A DNA stretch of 64,000 nucleotides from Clostridioides difficile ATCC 9689 = DSM 1296 (lineage in GTDB: Bacteria > Bacillota > Clostridia > Peptostreptococcales > Peptostreptococcaceae), in the NCBI RefSeq assembly GCF_001077535.1, contig NZ_CP011968.1:3720001-3784000 (forward strand), read 5' to 3'. Below, piece by piece: positions 46,283 to 56,309 of this stretch (positions within the stretch are counted from its first letter, which is position 1; every line of letters begins with the position of its first letter). A program made the position numbers and the translations under genes. The notes below the pieces were generated by a model. The model did no database searches. It was not told the DNA's origin and saw nothing but the letters and a program-made list of their open reading frames with translations.

Positions 46283-48946
46283 TTAAATCAACTCTTGATA
46301 TTTTTTCTTATAAAAATATTTGGCTACTGAATTCAGCAGCATATAGAGAGATACCACCAGCAGTAAAAATACGAAATACCAAAGAGGTAATTTCGTCAGT
46401 CCAAACAACGACGCACCGCCGACAAATGTAAGGGAAGTAAAAGCAATAATCCCCACTAGAGTTATAGAAATGACCGGTGCAGATGCCCTGCTCTGGAAAA
46501 AAGGAATCTTGGAAGTTCGCAGAAAATGTAAAATCAAAACCTGTGTCCACATAGATTCCAAAAACCATCCAGTCTGAAACAGTGCTACATACTGAAGTTG
46601 CAGGGAAGGATCTGTAAGCTGCAGATAGGTTGCCCCTCCACATAGCATCGGACATAGGAAATAATACAAAAATAGGAAGGTGACAATATCAAACAGAGAA
46701 CTGATCGGTCCGAAAGACAGCATAAACTGTCTCAGTGTTTTGCCGGACCAGTCTCTTGGGGACAGCATCTCTTCCTCATCTACATTGTCCCAAGGAAGCA
46801 CAATACACAACGTATCATACAGCAGATTCAAAAGCAGAATCTGAATTGAAGTCATAGGCAGGAACGGTAAAAAGGCACTGGCACAAATGATGGAAAAAAT
46901 ATTTCCAAAGTTAGAGCTAGCGGTGATTTTAATATATTTCAGCATATTGGTAAAAGTTTTTCGCCCCTCCATTACACCTTGCTCCAAAACATTCAAGTCC
47001 TTTTGCAGCAAAACCACATCGGCAGCATCTTTTGCTGCGTCCACTGCCGTATCTACAGAGATTCCCACATTTGCTTCATTCAGTGCCGGAATGTCGTTGA
47101 CTCCATCACCAAGAAATCCCACGGAATGACCATTATCCTGCATAGCAGAGACAAGACGCACCTTATGTCCCGGAGTAAGCTCTGCAAAAACATGAGTATG
47201 TTCCACAGCCTTTTTAAGTTCACAGTCTGTCATTTCATCCAGTTGAGTACCAGTTAAGATACGCTCTGTATAAATACCCACCCGGCGGCAAACAGACACA
47301 GCAATCGCTGCCTGGTCCCCTGTCAGAATCTTAGGGATAACTTTTAATCTTTTGAGTGCAGTTACAGACTCCTTTGCTGTCTGCTTTGGTGCATCAAAGA
47401 AGGATAGATAGCCAACTAGAGTCATGCCCCATTCGTCATCAGGAGTTATTTTCTTTTGCGCTCCCACATTTTTTCGTGCCACCGCAATGACCTTCATTCC
47501 GTCCTGTAACATTTCACCTACTACAGAAGATACACTCTGTCTCGCATCCTGCCCCATGGGGAGAAGTTTTCCACGATATTCTACATGGTTGCAGCGTGAG
47601 AATATATGTTCAATATCACCTTTCATAATAAGCTGACTATTCCCATTGCTATCCTGTACAAGTGTACTGACAAACTTACGAGCATAGTCAAAGGGAATTT
47701 CATCAGCTTTTTGGAATTTTGTCAGAAGATTTGCGTAATGGGCTTCCCGCCCTGGCATGGTATTGCAGGCAAGAATGGCATTATCAATGGTATTGCAGAC
47801 ACCAGAATGATAGCAGCTATTCAGATAAGCAAGATCAAGAACCTCTGCATTTTCATTTCCAAAAATATCCATATAATATTCCAGCAGGATGCTTTCATTG
47901 GTAAGTGTTCCTGTTTTATCCATACAAAGCACATCCATGCTACCAAAGCTCTGCATGGCATTAATATCCTTGATAATGGTCTGCTTTTTGCTCATAGCAA
48001 GACTTCCTTTGGCAAGGCAGGCTGTAATAACCATAGGAAGCATTTCCGGCATCAGACCTACAGCAACTGACAGGGCGAAAGCAAAAGATTCCATCCATTT
48101 TCCATCAGTAATCCCCAGTAATATAAATACAATGGGAACTAATATCGCCATAAAACGTATCATCACCCAGGCGATGGAATCGGCTCCTTTTTTAAAGGAA
48201 TTTTTATCATCAGAATCCGGTTTGGTAAATCCTCCATACAGGGTATCTTTGCCTACTGCCAGTACAATGCCTTCCCCTTTTCCACTGATGACTGTGGTTG
48301 CCATAAAAGCGAGGTTTTCAAGCTGAGTCAGTGTATCCTGCTCTCCGTAACTGAGTTTTCGGCAGCTCTTTTCAATGATGGCGCTCTCGCCAGTAATCGC
48401 AGCCTGAGAGATAAAGAGATCCGTAATCTTCGTCAATCTGATATCCGCCGGAACACGATCACCTGCAGAGAATAGTACAATATCCCCTACCACTAATTCT
48501 TCGCCAGGAATCTCTATTAACTTTCCATCACGCCTCACTGTGACGCTTTCATGAACTAGGCGATCAAGCTGAGCAGCAGCGCTCTTTGCTCGCAGCTCCT
48601 GAATCAGACGAATTACGCCACTAATTACGATCATGGAAAAGATGATAATGGCGGTAGTAGCATTTCTCGCAAAATTGGATGCTACGAAAACATCCGTAAC
48701 AAGAGAAACAATGCCCAGAACAAAAAGAATCACATGAAACGGGTTAATAAATGCCCGTCTCAACCGTTGCATCGTCGTATCATTTTTCCGCCCATTGAAG
48801 CTGTTCGCTCCGTATTTCTCCCGCATTGAACCGATTTGCTCAATGGATAAACCATCCGGAGATGAGCCAATGTCTCGATAAATTTCTGATGTTCTACAGT
48901 ATGCGTATTTTTTGATACGACTATCAAATAGTGTTGCTTTTGACAC
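46283..48946 (-). CDS. mgtA: Second MgtA-type magnesium-transporting P-type ATPase
   Basis: An 887-residue paralogue of the ATPase at 41460. Actuator AAITGESAI, phosphorylation site LCMDKTGTLTNE, hinge GFLGDGVNDIPALNEANVGISVD. It starts with GTG at 48946, preceded by GGAGGGG. Clearly diverged from the first copy along its length, so it is not a recent duplication. It lacks an MgtL-like leader; instead, tandem 11-bp boxes lie 75-95 bases upstream, and the receiver-less regulator is encoded just downstream in the same unit. Confidence 0.92.
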   Translation of the reverse strand: MSKATLFDSRIKKYAYCRTSEIYRDIGSSPDGLSIEQIGSMREKYGANSFNGRKNDTTMQRLRRAFINPFHVILFVLGIVSLVTDVFVASNFARNATTAIIIFSMIVISGVIRLIQELRAKSAAAQLDRLVHESVTVRRDGKLIEIPGEELVVGDIVLFSAGDRVPADIRLTKITDLFISQAAITGESAIIEKSCRKLSYGEQDTLTQLENLAFMATTVISGKGEGIVLAVGKDTLYGGFTKPDSDDKNSFKKGADSIAWVMIRFMAILVPIVFILLGITDGKWMESFAFALSVAVGLMPEMLPMVITACLAKGSLAMSKKQTIIKDINAMQSFGSMDVLCMDKTGTLTNESILLEYYMDIFGNENAEVLDLAYLNSCYHSGVCNTIDNAILACNTMPGREAHYANLLTKFQKADEIPFDYARKFVSTLVQDSNGNSQLIMKGDIEHIFSRCNHVEYRGKLLPMGQDARQSVSSVVGEMLQDGMKVIAVARKNVGAQKKITPDDEWGMTLVGYLSFFDAPKQTAKESVTALKRLKVIPKILTGDQAAIAVSVCRRVGIYTERILTGTQLDEMTDCELKKAVEHTHVFAELTPGHKVRLVSAMQDNGHSVGFLGDGVNDIPALNEANVGISVDTAVDAAKDAADVVLLQKDLNVLEQGVMEGRKTFTNMLKYIKITASSNFGNIFSIICASAFLPFLPMTSIQILLLNLLYDTLCIVLPWDNVDEEEMLSPRDWSGKTLRQFMLSFGPISSLFDIVTFLFLYYFLCPMLCGGATYLQLTDPSLQLQYVALFQTGWFLESMWTQVLILHFLRTSKIPFFQSRASAPVISITLVGIIAFTSLTFVGGASLFGLTKLPLWYFVFLLLVVSLYMLLNSVAKYFYKKKYQELI

Positions 48947-49018
48947 GAAACATCCCCTCCTTTATAAGTATAAGTAATAATATTTTAACACAGTGTTCTG
49001 AAAATGCTATATTTATAT

Positions 49019-49040
49019 TCTTGCTTTTTTCTTGCAATTT
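49019..49040 (-). promoter_or_regulatory. Tandem 11-bp regulator boxes upstream of the second mgtA
   Basis: TCTTGCTTTTT and TCTTGCAATTT are head to tail, the same period and core as the perfect pair at 45692-45713. A third, weaker copy (TCTTGCGATTT at 49501-49511, preceded by TCTTATCTAT) lies 460 bases further. Confidence 0.65.
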
Positions 49041-49248
49041 ACTTTGATATGGCATTTTTCAGCTCGATCAAATCCGTCTCGTTAGGGCGAGATAAATCCT
49101 TATCAAAGTTTTCAACCATTCCTTCTAAATTTGGAGCACGGATGGATACGGCAAGCATTTTCTCATAGCGCTCTCGCACATAAATAGGCATTTCCCCTTG
49201 ACACATATGAGTGCTGACAAACTTCTTCTTGATTTTCACCTTGACCAT
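49039..49248 (-). CDS. Hypothetical protein at cargo/conjugation border
   Basis: A 69-residue basic-then-acidic protein starting MVKVKIKKKFVSTHMCQGEM. There is no ribosome binding site before the ATG, so it may be truncated or not expressed. Family not recognised. It overlaps the 11-bp boxes by two bases at its 3' end. In 49249-49690 I see no supported gene. Confidence 0.4.
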   Translation of the reverse strand: MVKVKIKKKFVSTHMCQGEMPIYVRERYEKMLAVSIRAPNLEGMVENFDKDLSRPNETDLIELKNAISK

Positions 49249-49691
49249 GTATCAAATTTAAATGAACTACTTAGAAAAGTTGCTCATAATAATATTTGTA
49301 TTATGAGTGATAGAATGACAAAAGTGGCAGTATGGAAACCGAGTGTAAAAACAATACAATTAGTTTGTATGGAATATCTGAACTACATAATTGACCACTC
49401 TGTAATTTATGAAAAAATACAATGCGCAAATTGGAACGGGACAGAAGAAACCAATAGTATTTTTAATAATTCCCCTTCACCATTGATTACTCTTATCTAT
49501 TCTTGCGATTTACAACAAAATAAAACAACATAAATTTTAAATACGTTGACTGGCATAATTCATATGTATAGTAAGTCTACAATTAAGATGCGCTTTTTCT
49601 AATCCAAATATATTAAGAAAAAAATTTTGCGAAGCCATTAATACTTTGTTTAAGATGTCTTTCATAAATATAAAGAATAATGCTCTTAACA

Positions 49692-49725
49692 AAAGCGTGC
49701 AAATTCCTAAAGAAATGCACGCTTT
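49692..49725 (-). terminator. Terminator after Orf13
   Basis: AAAGCGTGCA pairs with TGCACGCTTT; it is directly after the Orf13 stop and marks the end of the transfer operon as in Tn916. Confidence 0.85.
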
Positions 49726-49731
49726 CAATAA

Positions 49732-50643
49732 TTATCCTATAATCTTCCAATTGCTCTCCTTATGTAGCACTAATTCAAACTGCGATACCTGTGTTGCCTT
49801 TGTCTGATTATCAATGAATTTCACGGCAACCTTGACTTTCACATTGTCCCCATCAACCGTAAAGATAGGGTTTACCAATTCAGAATAGAGGTAGTCCCTG
49901 CCGATAGACTCAAGCACATTTCCAGACACATAGTAAGCAAGCTCCTTTTCTGTGGCTGTTGGGTATAGCTTAAAGAAAGTTTCCAGAAATGCAGTAGCGT
50001 CATTTATGGTATCCGCGTCTACACTTGCGTCTGCTTCTGGTGTCTTTGGTTCATAGTCTGATTTCTCGATTGCTGGTGCAAGGGTAGGGTTCTGAATAAT
50101 TACCATATTCCCGCCAGCGTCCACATGAACTTTTACGGTATAGGTTGCCTTAACCGCTGTTGTCTGTTCCCCCTCTTTTATCTGCTGATCTACTTCGTAG
50201 GTAGCGGAAAAAGTGTCCGTTCCAGACTGTTCAATGCTCCATACAATCACATCTGTAATGGCAGAGCTGGTCGGTATATCCGTTCTAATGGTATCCATAT
50301 TCAAGTCCTGCAATTCCTTTGTCAGATAACCGCTGATTGCCTGCGTCCTTGCGTCAATCGCTTCTTTGCTGTTACTCCATGTGTAATAGGACTTTGCAAA
50401 ATTCTTCACGAAATTTTCTATCCCGTTGGTGTCCTGCAAGCGAAGCTCAATCACTTCTTTTTCATGGGTCGTGTGCTGGTCAATAGCGGTAAAATTCTTA
50501 TATACTCCAAAGCTCACGCTTGCAATAAGCACCACCCACAATGCAATCACGGTTTTCTTATGTGTGCCTACCTTGACAGTACGTACCTTTTTTTCTTTGA
50601 CATTTTCTGTCTGTTTCTTATTCTTCTTAAACATATTTTTCAA
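49732..50643 (-). CDS. Conjugal transfer protein Orf13 (TcpC family)
   Basis: A 303-residue protein with a short cytoplasmic start rich in Lys, one membrane helix (VIALWVVLIASVSFGVYKNF, about 32-51) and a large external part with two NTF2-like domains, as in TcpC/Tn916 Orf13. It is a bitopic component of the transfer channel. It is the last gene of the conjugation operon and ends at a strong terminator. Confidence 0.88.
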   Translation of the reverse strand: MKNMFKKNKKQTENVKEKKVRTVKVGTHKKTVIALWVVLIASVSFGVYKNFTAIDQHTTHEKEVIELRLQDTNGIENFVKNFAKSYYTWSNSKEAIDARTQAISGYLTKELQDLNMDTIRTDIPTSSAITDVIVWSIEQSGTDTFSATYEVDQQIKEGEQTTAVKATYTVKVHVDAGGNMVIIQNPTLAPAIEKSDYEPKTPEADASVDADTINDATAFLETFFKLYPTATEKELAYYVSGNVLESIGRDYLYSELVNPIFTVDGDNVKVKVAVKFIDNQTKATQVSQFELVLHKESNWKIIG

Positions 50644-50650
50644 GTCCTTT

Positions 50651-51658
50651 CTATTGTTTTACTCGTCCTGCACCGATTAAGTGCTGTTGCCAGTAACTAC
50701 TACTTAGGTCTGTATATCCTATCGGGTCGCCTGCATGGTACATCTGATTATTTCCCACATAGATACCGACGTGGGTTACATACGAACCAGCGTTATAGGT
50801 GGAATGGAAAAATACCAAATCGCCAGCCTTTGCCTGCGAGAGTGGAAGATGTTGGGTAGCGTCATACTGGGCTTGTGCCGTTCTCGGTAAGGAGATACCA
50901 GCTTTTCCATAGCACCATTGCGTCAGTCCCGAACAGTCAAAGGAAGTGGTTGGAGAAGAACCACCAAACACATATTTCCACCCTTGATATTTCAACGCTT
51001 CATTCATTACCTTTTGTGCCAGCTCTCCCGATACCTGCGGAACAGTTAAATACTGATTGACTAATTCCACATAGAACATATCTCCATAGCCATACCGCCA
51101 GCCTCCGTTCTTCGCAACGGCTATCGGGTTGGTATAGGTTACTTTCTTTCCACCCGATTTCTCACGGGCGAAGCTCTCTGCAAGATTAAAAGTGTGTTTC
51201 TTTCCGTTTCCTGCCACATAGCCCACATAGCCACCGCCATAGTTATAGGACTGTATCGCTACATTCAAATCGTCGATATCTTGATTTTTGCAGGAAGAAA
51301 GCAGGGACGCAAAATACTTACACCCCTGCTTGATTGAGCTTTCCGTATCTAAGGAACTAGGCGGTAAACCAAGACTTTCTGAACTCTGCATAACATCTTC
51401 TGCCGTACCGCCACTTTCTACTTGAATGATAGCCAGTAGTACATTGACGTACTCGGAGATACCGTTTTCTCTGGCGTATTTTTCTACCATAGGCTGATGT
51501 TTCAAAACTTCTGCGGATAAGTTCATACCCGTAATGCCAGAAGAAAAGTTGCTGTTTTCGTCGTCGCTGTCCGCACTAATCAGCACCCCAAAGAAAAGCA
51601 CCAGAGAAAAGAGAATAGGAAACAGACTTCCAATGATAGCGATATGTTTCAGTTTCAT
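50651..51658 (-). CDS. Conjugal transfer cell-wall hydrolase Orf14 (lysozyme + NlpC/P60)
   Basis: A 335-residue two-domain hydrolase: N-terminal membrane anchor (HIAIIGSLFPILFSLVLFFGVL), a lysozyme-like domain (YVNVLLAIIQVESGGTAEDVM, catalytic Glu in VESGG, residues 70-190), and a C-terminal NlpC/P60 peptidase (TSFDCSGLTQWCYGKAG with Cys, THVGIYVGNNQMYHAG with His). It opens the peptidoglycan for the transfer channel, as Tn916 Orf14/CwlT. Overlaps the next upstream gene by 4 bases. Confidence 0.93.
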   Translation of the reverse strand: MKLKHIAIIGSLFPILFSLVLFFGVLISADSDDENSNFSSGITGMNLSAEVLKHQPMVEKYARENGISEYVNVLLAIIQVESGGTAEDVMQSSESLGLPPSSLDTESSIKQGCKYFASLLSSCKNQDIDDLNVAIQSYNYGGGYVGYVAGNGKKHTFNLAESFAREKSGGKKVTYTNPIAVAKNGGWRYGYGDMFYVELVNQYLTVPQVSGELAQKVMNEALKYQGWKYVFGGSSPTTSFDCSGLTQWCYGKAGISLPRTAQAQYDATQHLPLSQAKAGDLVFFHSTYNAGSYVTHVGIYVGNNQMYHAGDPIGYTDLSSSYWQQHLIGAGRVKQ

Positions 51659-53862
51659 TTTTTCTTCTGTCCTTTCTTCGTTACAAGATTACGGATTTTC
51701 TCTGTGGTCTGCTGGTTCTTCTGGACAGTCTGGGTCTGCTGAACCTTTGTCCTACGGTCTTTGGTGTAATTCTGGCGTGTTTCCTTTGACACGGTAACTT
51801 TTTCTACATTCTGCCTATATGTCGATTGGGTCGCTTTCCCGTCAGGAGTACTAGAAGATAGCGGACGTTCTTTGACACCGCTTGTCTTAACTGGTTCGCT
51901 TGCTTTCGTAGTCGGAGTTGTGGCAGGGCGTTTGACTTCCTGCATTTTTTCCGCACCCGTCTTTGAAACGGTTGAAGCTGTGGCTGGTCGCTCATGGGGA
52001 CGGGTAGCTCCCGTTGTCGCTGATCCGTCAGCCTTTCGCTGTGCCTGCCTTGCTTCTTGTGCCTTTTGAAGCTCCATACGCTTGACAGCGATACTTTTCT
52101 TATGCTGTTCCTGCTTTTCCAAGCGTCCCGTCTGTCTGGACTGCTGTTCCTGCACCATACCACGCTTGAAATCAGACACGCTGGACTTTGCCTTTTCCTT
52201 TGCGGAATACACCGCATAAGCGGTCTGTGTGGGCATATCCTTGATATTCTCTTTGACAGCGTTTGCCTTGTCTTTCACTTTATTTTTCGTATCTAAGACA
52301 GCACCCACCTTTGAGCCTGCACGCTGTCCCATACTGGAAGTGGTATTGCCCCGATTTTCTTTAGAAGCCGTATTTTTTCTTTCGGATCTCTTGCCAGCAA
52401 CGGCACTTCCAGCTACCGCACCAGCCACACCGCCCGAAATACCGCCAGCACTTACAGCCCTTGCAATACGGTGTTCCATACGCCTAGCCCGATGTCGCAT
52501 GAACAGATACGGTCTGCGGAATATCCTGCGTCCCATGCTTTGACTGTCGCCAGCGTTGAGAGAAAACATACTCATTAAGTCGCCCAGCTTCATATAGATA
52601 CCAGCGAAACATACTATCTGCAAGAACGCCACCATGAAAAACGGATAGTCCGTGGATATGTTATAAAACATACTGGAAATGCTAAACGCAACCGTTATAA
52701 TGAGCGTTATTCCTGCCCGTGTCATTATGGTATTAAATACCCTCACGATTGCCTGCTTTGCCATGCTTTCATAGCTCGGTATCATGGAAAGTAGAAAGCT
52801 GATAGGTAAAAACATAGCGAAGATAATAAAAAGTATCTGGCTGAACAACATCATACCCGTAAGCAAGAATACAAATATCGTAATACCAAGATTAAAGAAC
52901 AAGAGGAAGAACACCATACCTAAACGGTTTACCACCTGCGGTATCGTCAGATTGTTGTTGTCGTTGTCCTCGATTTCTGTTTTCACGACTTCTTCTCTGG
53001 TCTTTCCGTCCTCGTCCTCTGGACTTGCCGATACGAGAGCTTCGACACGGTCTGTCCCGATTTCCTCTGCGTTGCTGTTTCCAAACTGTAAGAGTAGCCA
53101 CGGCTGTTGTACTTGAATAGAAAATAGGCTGTCCCGTATCAAGTCTACGCTGTCCTTGCCCTCGCTGTCAGAGTTGGGGAGCATGATTTTTGTTCCCAAA
53201 TCAAGCGAAGCGGTACTGATGTCTGATGAAAATTCATTTATCTTCTTGATGTAGTCGGGAGCGTAGGCAATAAACGAAGCGGACAACACGAACACCACCA
53301 CAAAGTTGATAACAGCGTGAAGTGCCTTGCTGGTTTCCCGTTTTATCAGTCCCGTATAGGCAACATACATTCCCACCACTAAGATAATAAGAAGCAGGAA
53401 ACCAACATAGAAGCCCGTAGAAGAAAAGCCGTTCTCGGTAACGCCTGCAAGGGTCTGTATGCTTTTTCCGATACTGTCTGCCATATCGTTAATAAAATCA
53501 AGTTTATAGGCTTCCTGCACCACATAGCCAGTTGCATTGCTTAAATAAAGGCTTATCGTCCAGACAAAGTTGGTAATGCAGTAAAGCCCGTACTGTACCG
53601 ATTTTCCGATACCGTCCAGCCAGTTCCACGGAAGCCACGACCAGCTATTATCGACGAAAAAATCAAGCTGGTAGTTGGAAAGCGGATATTTTGAATATAG
53701 ATTTTCTGCGTTTATGGTATCGTCCACAAGCCCCGTCGCATGAGCCACCGTCCCCAGAAGTGAAAGCAGGATAAGGGAAAGTGCCACCACGAACAGAGCC
53801 ATTTTGAGAAAGTGAAGTATCTTCCTTTTTGTGAACGCACTCTGTATCCTTTCTTTCATCAC
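51655..53862 (-). CDS. Conjugal transfer membrane protein Orf15 (VirB6-like)
   Basis: A 735-residue polytopic protein. Residues 1-430 carry about eight hydrophobic segments; the remainder is a long basic, low-complexity cytoplasmic tail rich in Lys, Gln, Thr and Ala. This is the layout of Tn916 Orf15 (CD3337/EF1877 family, TcpH-like), the integral platform of the transfer channel. Start overlaps Orf16 by 4 bases. Confidence 0.88.
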   Translation of the reverse strand: MMKERIQSAFTKRKILHFLKMALFVVALSLILLSLLGTVAHATGLVDDTINAENLYSKYPLSNYQLDFFVDNSWSWLPWNWLDGIGKSVQYGLYCITNFVWTISLYLSNATGYVVQEAYKLDFINDMADSIGKSIQTLAGVTENGFSSTGFYVGFLLLIILVVGMYVAYTGLIKRETSKALHAVINFVVVFVLSASFIAYAPDYIKKINEFSSDISTASLDLGTKIMLPNSDSEGKDSVDLIRDSLFSIQVQQPWLLLQFGNSNAEEIGTDRVEALVSASPEDEDGKTREEVVKTEIEDNDNNNLTIPQVVNRLGMVFFLLFFNLGITIFVFLLTGMMLFSQILFIIFAMFLPISFLLSMIPSYESMAKQAIVRVFNTIMTRAGITLIITVAFSISSMFYNISTDYPFFMVAFLQIVCFAGIYMKLGDLMSMFSLNAGDSQSMGRRIFRRPYLFMRHRARRMEHRIARAVSAGGISGGVAGAVAGSAVAGKRSERKNTASKENRGNTTSSMGQRAGSKVGAVLDTKNKVKDKANAVKENIKDMPTQTAYAVYSAKEKAKSSVSDFKRGMVQEQQSRQTGRLEKQEQHKKSIAVKRMELQKAQEARQAQRKADGSATTGATRPHERPATASTVSKTGAEKMQEVKRPATTPTTKASEPVKTSGVKERPLSSSTPDGKATQSTYRQNVEKVTVSKETRQNYTKDRRTKVQQTQTVQKNQQTTEKIRNLVTKKGQKKK

Positions 53863-56309
53863 TCCACCTCATTTCTCTGTACGGGCGGTCTAGTATCAAA
53901 GGCGTGTAGTAATTCTTCAAAGACTGGGTGTATCTGCACCACACCGACACGCCCGTATAAGTCCTGCAATAAACATTGTCCGTTCTCCAAATCACGCAAG
54001 CGTTTCTGGTTGTTTTCGTCGTCCTTGTCGATACCGAAAAATTCTAAGGTCTGCTTTATCTCGTTGATGTCAGTAGAACGAAATGCAAACTTCAAACCGA
54101 TATTGTTTTTCAGACTTTCCTTTGACACGTCATAGGCAGACTGGGTAACGAAATAAACGCCTGCCTGCATAGCTCGTCCAGCACGAACCAGCTTATTTGA
54201 TAGGGTTTCGCCTTGTGCCACATTTAAGAACGCCCACGCTTCGTCCAAATCTACAATCTTAAAAATGCTTCTGTCCGAATGGATAAAATCAAGGGCAAAG
54301 GTACTAATCACAATCAGCATAGACACCGACAATAATTCAATGGTCGTGTATTCCTCAAAAGTGGTATCTTTATCTGGCAGTACAAGGTCTGCTACTTGAA
54401 TGATATTGAGCTGGTTATCAAGGCTTATAGCATTTTCTACCGTCCCGTCTGAAAACAGCAGGTGTGCAAAGTCGTAGTCCGTGAAGCTGTCGATATGGTC
54501 TGCGATATTGCGTGAGATAGCGGTATCTTCTTTTCTCAATTCCTCAATAACGTGTAACAGTCCTCTATTTTCACTCTGGGTAACAGAACGCACCGCTTTT
54601 CGTAACACGGGGAATTTTTCGCCGTCCCTAGAGGAAATACCCGTAAGGAATGTTAAGATGTCGATTGCCAGACTTTCAGCGTCTTTCACATTCTTCATAA
54701 TCACAAATGGGTCAAGAAGTCCTGCATTGTCCTTGTCGCTGGTAAGGTTTACGATATTGATTTCATGGGCTATCTCTGGGAGCGTTTCTTTCCAGTTGCC
54801 ACGCTCACTTTTAGGGTCTAACAGAAGTGCTTGACCGCCAAACAGCACCGCATAATATACAAGTAGATTGTTGCAGAATGACTTTCCACCGCCAAGACTT
54901 CCCACAAAAGCAGAAGCAAGGGCATTAGTAACTGTGCCTTTTACTCCCTGCGAAGCTAAAGACGGTTGCAGGTACACATTTCTTCCCGTATCAACGGAAT
55001 AGCCCATATAGATACCCGTGTTTTCCCCTAACTGCTGGGTCGCACCAAAACCAAGCCCAGCCAAGAAGTCTGACTTTACATACTGCACATAGTCATTGAT
55101 ATATCGCTTGCTGGCAGGTAAAAATTCAGAATGAAGTCCCAACATATCGCCAGCAGGACGCACCAGTTTTACATTGAGGTCGTCGTAAAAGTCCTTGACT
55201 TCATCACAACGGCGTTTCAGCTCGTCAAGATCGGGTGCAGACACCCGTATGACGTAGCTTAACTTATACATACTTTCTTTGCTCTGGTCTAAATCGGTTT
55301 CCAGCTCGTCCACGCTGTCTAAAGCGTCCACCACATTTGAGCTGGTTTCACTTCCTGCTTGATAGGCGTGATTATCCAAATCTTTCAATTCCTTTTTCTT
55401 GTTGCGGACTGTCGTTAATGCCTTACGGTTCTCCACGATTTCTACATTCATAGAAGTATCAACGGGGAATGTGAATTGCTGTTGCTGGAAATAGAAGATT
55501 TCAGAGGACGGAAAATCCAACTCCCCGACAATTACATTGACGGTAAAATAGGACACATAGCTTTCCTTGTCCTCATGTTCCAATCGTAAATACCGCTGGC
55601 TTTCCTCAATCACACACCTTGTCGGACGGATAAGGTCGTAGTATTTTATCAGCGTTTCTTTCTTCAATTTCTTCTTTGGTAGCTGGTACTCATAATCTTC
55701 ATAGGCGATACCGTCCCTGCCGTAAAGATGTTCCATGAGATACCCAAAATCATGGATTTCCAAGCGACGCACCTTAAAGCGACGGGAGATTTTATTTTCC
55801 AGTAACTTTTCCATTTTCATGTAACGGTTGATTTCATCATTCGGCATGGAAACAAAATCATTCATCAGCGTGTGGTTCACTTCATGAAGAAATTCCTTGA
55901 ACGTCAGCCATGCCGATTTTTTGATGTTCTTCAGATTGAGCTGTTCTTCCGTAACCATGAGCTTAAAGCCAAGAAAAAAGCGGTAGTCCACTTGATTGTC
56001 CCCAATCATTGATACTAACGCTTCGGTCTGTTCGTCTATTTTTTGGACTGCCACCTCACGAAGTTTGCCTGTTACCAGTTTCTTTGACTGCTCCTGCATA
56101 CTTCTAATGGAGCTTTCTGTGGCAATCTGCAACGCATGAATTTTTCCCTCACGGGACTGTGCGATTAGCTGTCGAAAACTGTCATGCACGATAAATTTCT
56201 GCTCTGCGGATAGAAAAGAATAGTTGTACGGTATCAGCTCATAGTAGGCGAACACCTCATTGTCCTTGTTCCAGACAAGGTTATTGTCAATATATTTTAT
56301 CGGGAACAT
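53859..56309 (-). CDS. Conjugal transfer ATPase Orf16 (VirB4-like)
   Basis: An 816-residue cytoplasmic ATPase. Walker A is GSLGGGKSFCNN at about residue 465, Walker B lies in a IFKIVDLDEAWAFL segment, and FVTQSAYDVSKESL follows in the usual helicase-like core. It powers the channel together with Orf21. Start overlaps Orf17 by 23 bases. Confidence 0.92.
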   Translation of the reverse strand: MFPIKYIDNNLVWNKDNEVFAYYELIPYNYSFLSAEQKFIVHDSFRQLIAQSREGKIHALQIATESSIRSMQEQSKKLVTGKLREVAVQKIDEQTEALVSMIGDNQVDYRFFLGFKLMVTEEQLNLKNIKKSAWLTFKEFLHEVNHTLMNDFVSMPNDEINRYMKMEKLLENKISRRFKVRRLEIHDFGYLMEHLYGRDGIAYEDYEYQLPKKKLKKETLIKYYDLIRPTRCVIEESQRYLRLEHEDKESYVSYFTVNVIVGELDFPSSEIFYFQQQQFTFPVDTSMNVEIVENRKALTTVRNKKKELKDLDNHAYQAGSETSSNVVDALDSVDELETDLDQSKESMYKLSYVIRVSAPDLDELKRRCDEVKDFYDDLNVKLVRPAGDMLGLHSEFLPASKRYINDYVQYVKSDFLAGLGFGATQQLGENTGIYMGYSVDTGRNVYLQPSLASQGVKGTVTNALASAFVGSLGGGKSFCNNLLVYYAVLFGGQALLLDPKSERGNWKETLPEIAHEINIVNLTSDKDNAGLLDPFVIMKNVKDAESLAIDILTFLTGISSRDGEKFPVLRKAVRSVTQSENRGLLHVIEELRKEDTAISRNIADHIDSFTDYDFAHLLFSDGTVENAISLDNQLNIIQVADLVLPDKDTTFEEYTTIELLSVSMLIVISTFALDFIHSDRSIFKIVDLDEAWAFLNVAQGETLSNKLVRAGRAMQAGVYFVTQSAYDVSKESLKNNIGLKFAFRSTDINEIKQTLEFFGIDKDDENNQKRLRDLENGQCLLQDLYGRVGVVQIHPVFEELLHAFDTRPPVQRNEVE

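Noticed and set aside
49198-49533. 111-residue plus-strand ORF at the cargo border
   Set aside because: It opposes all neighbouring genes, overlaps the hypothetical gene at 49039-49248, and lacks a ribosome binding site and any recognisable domain.
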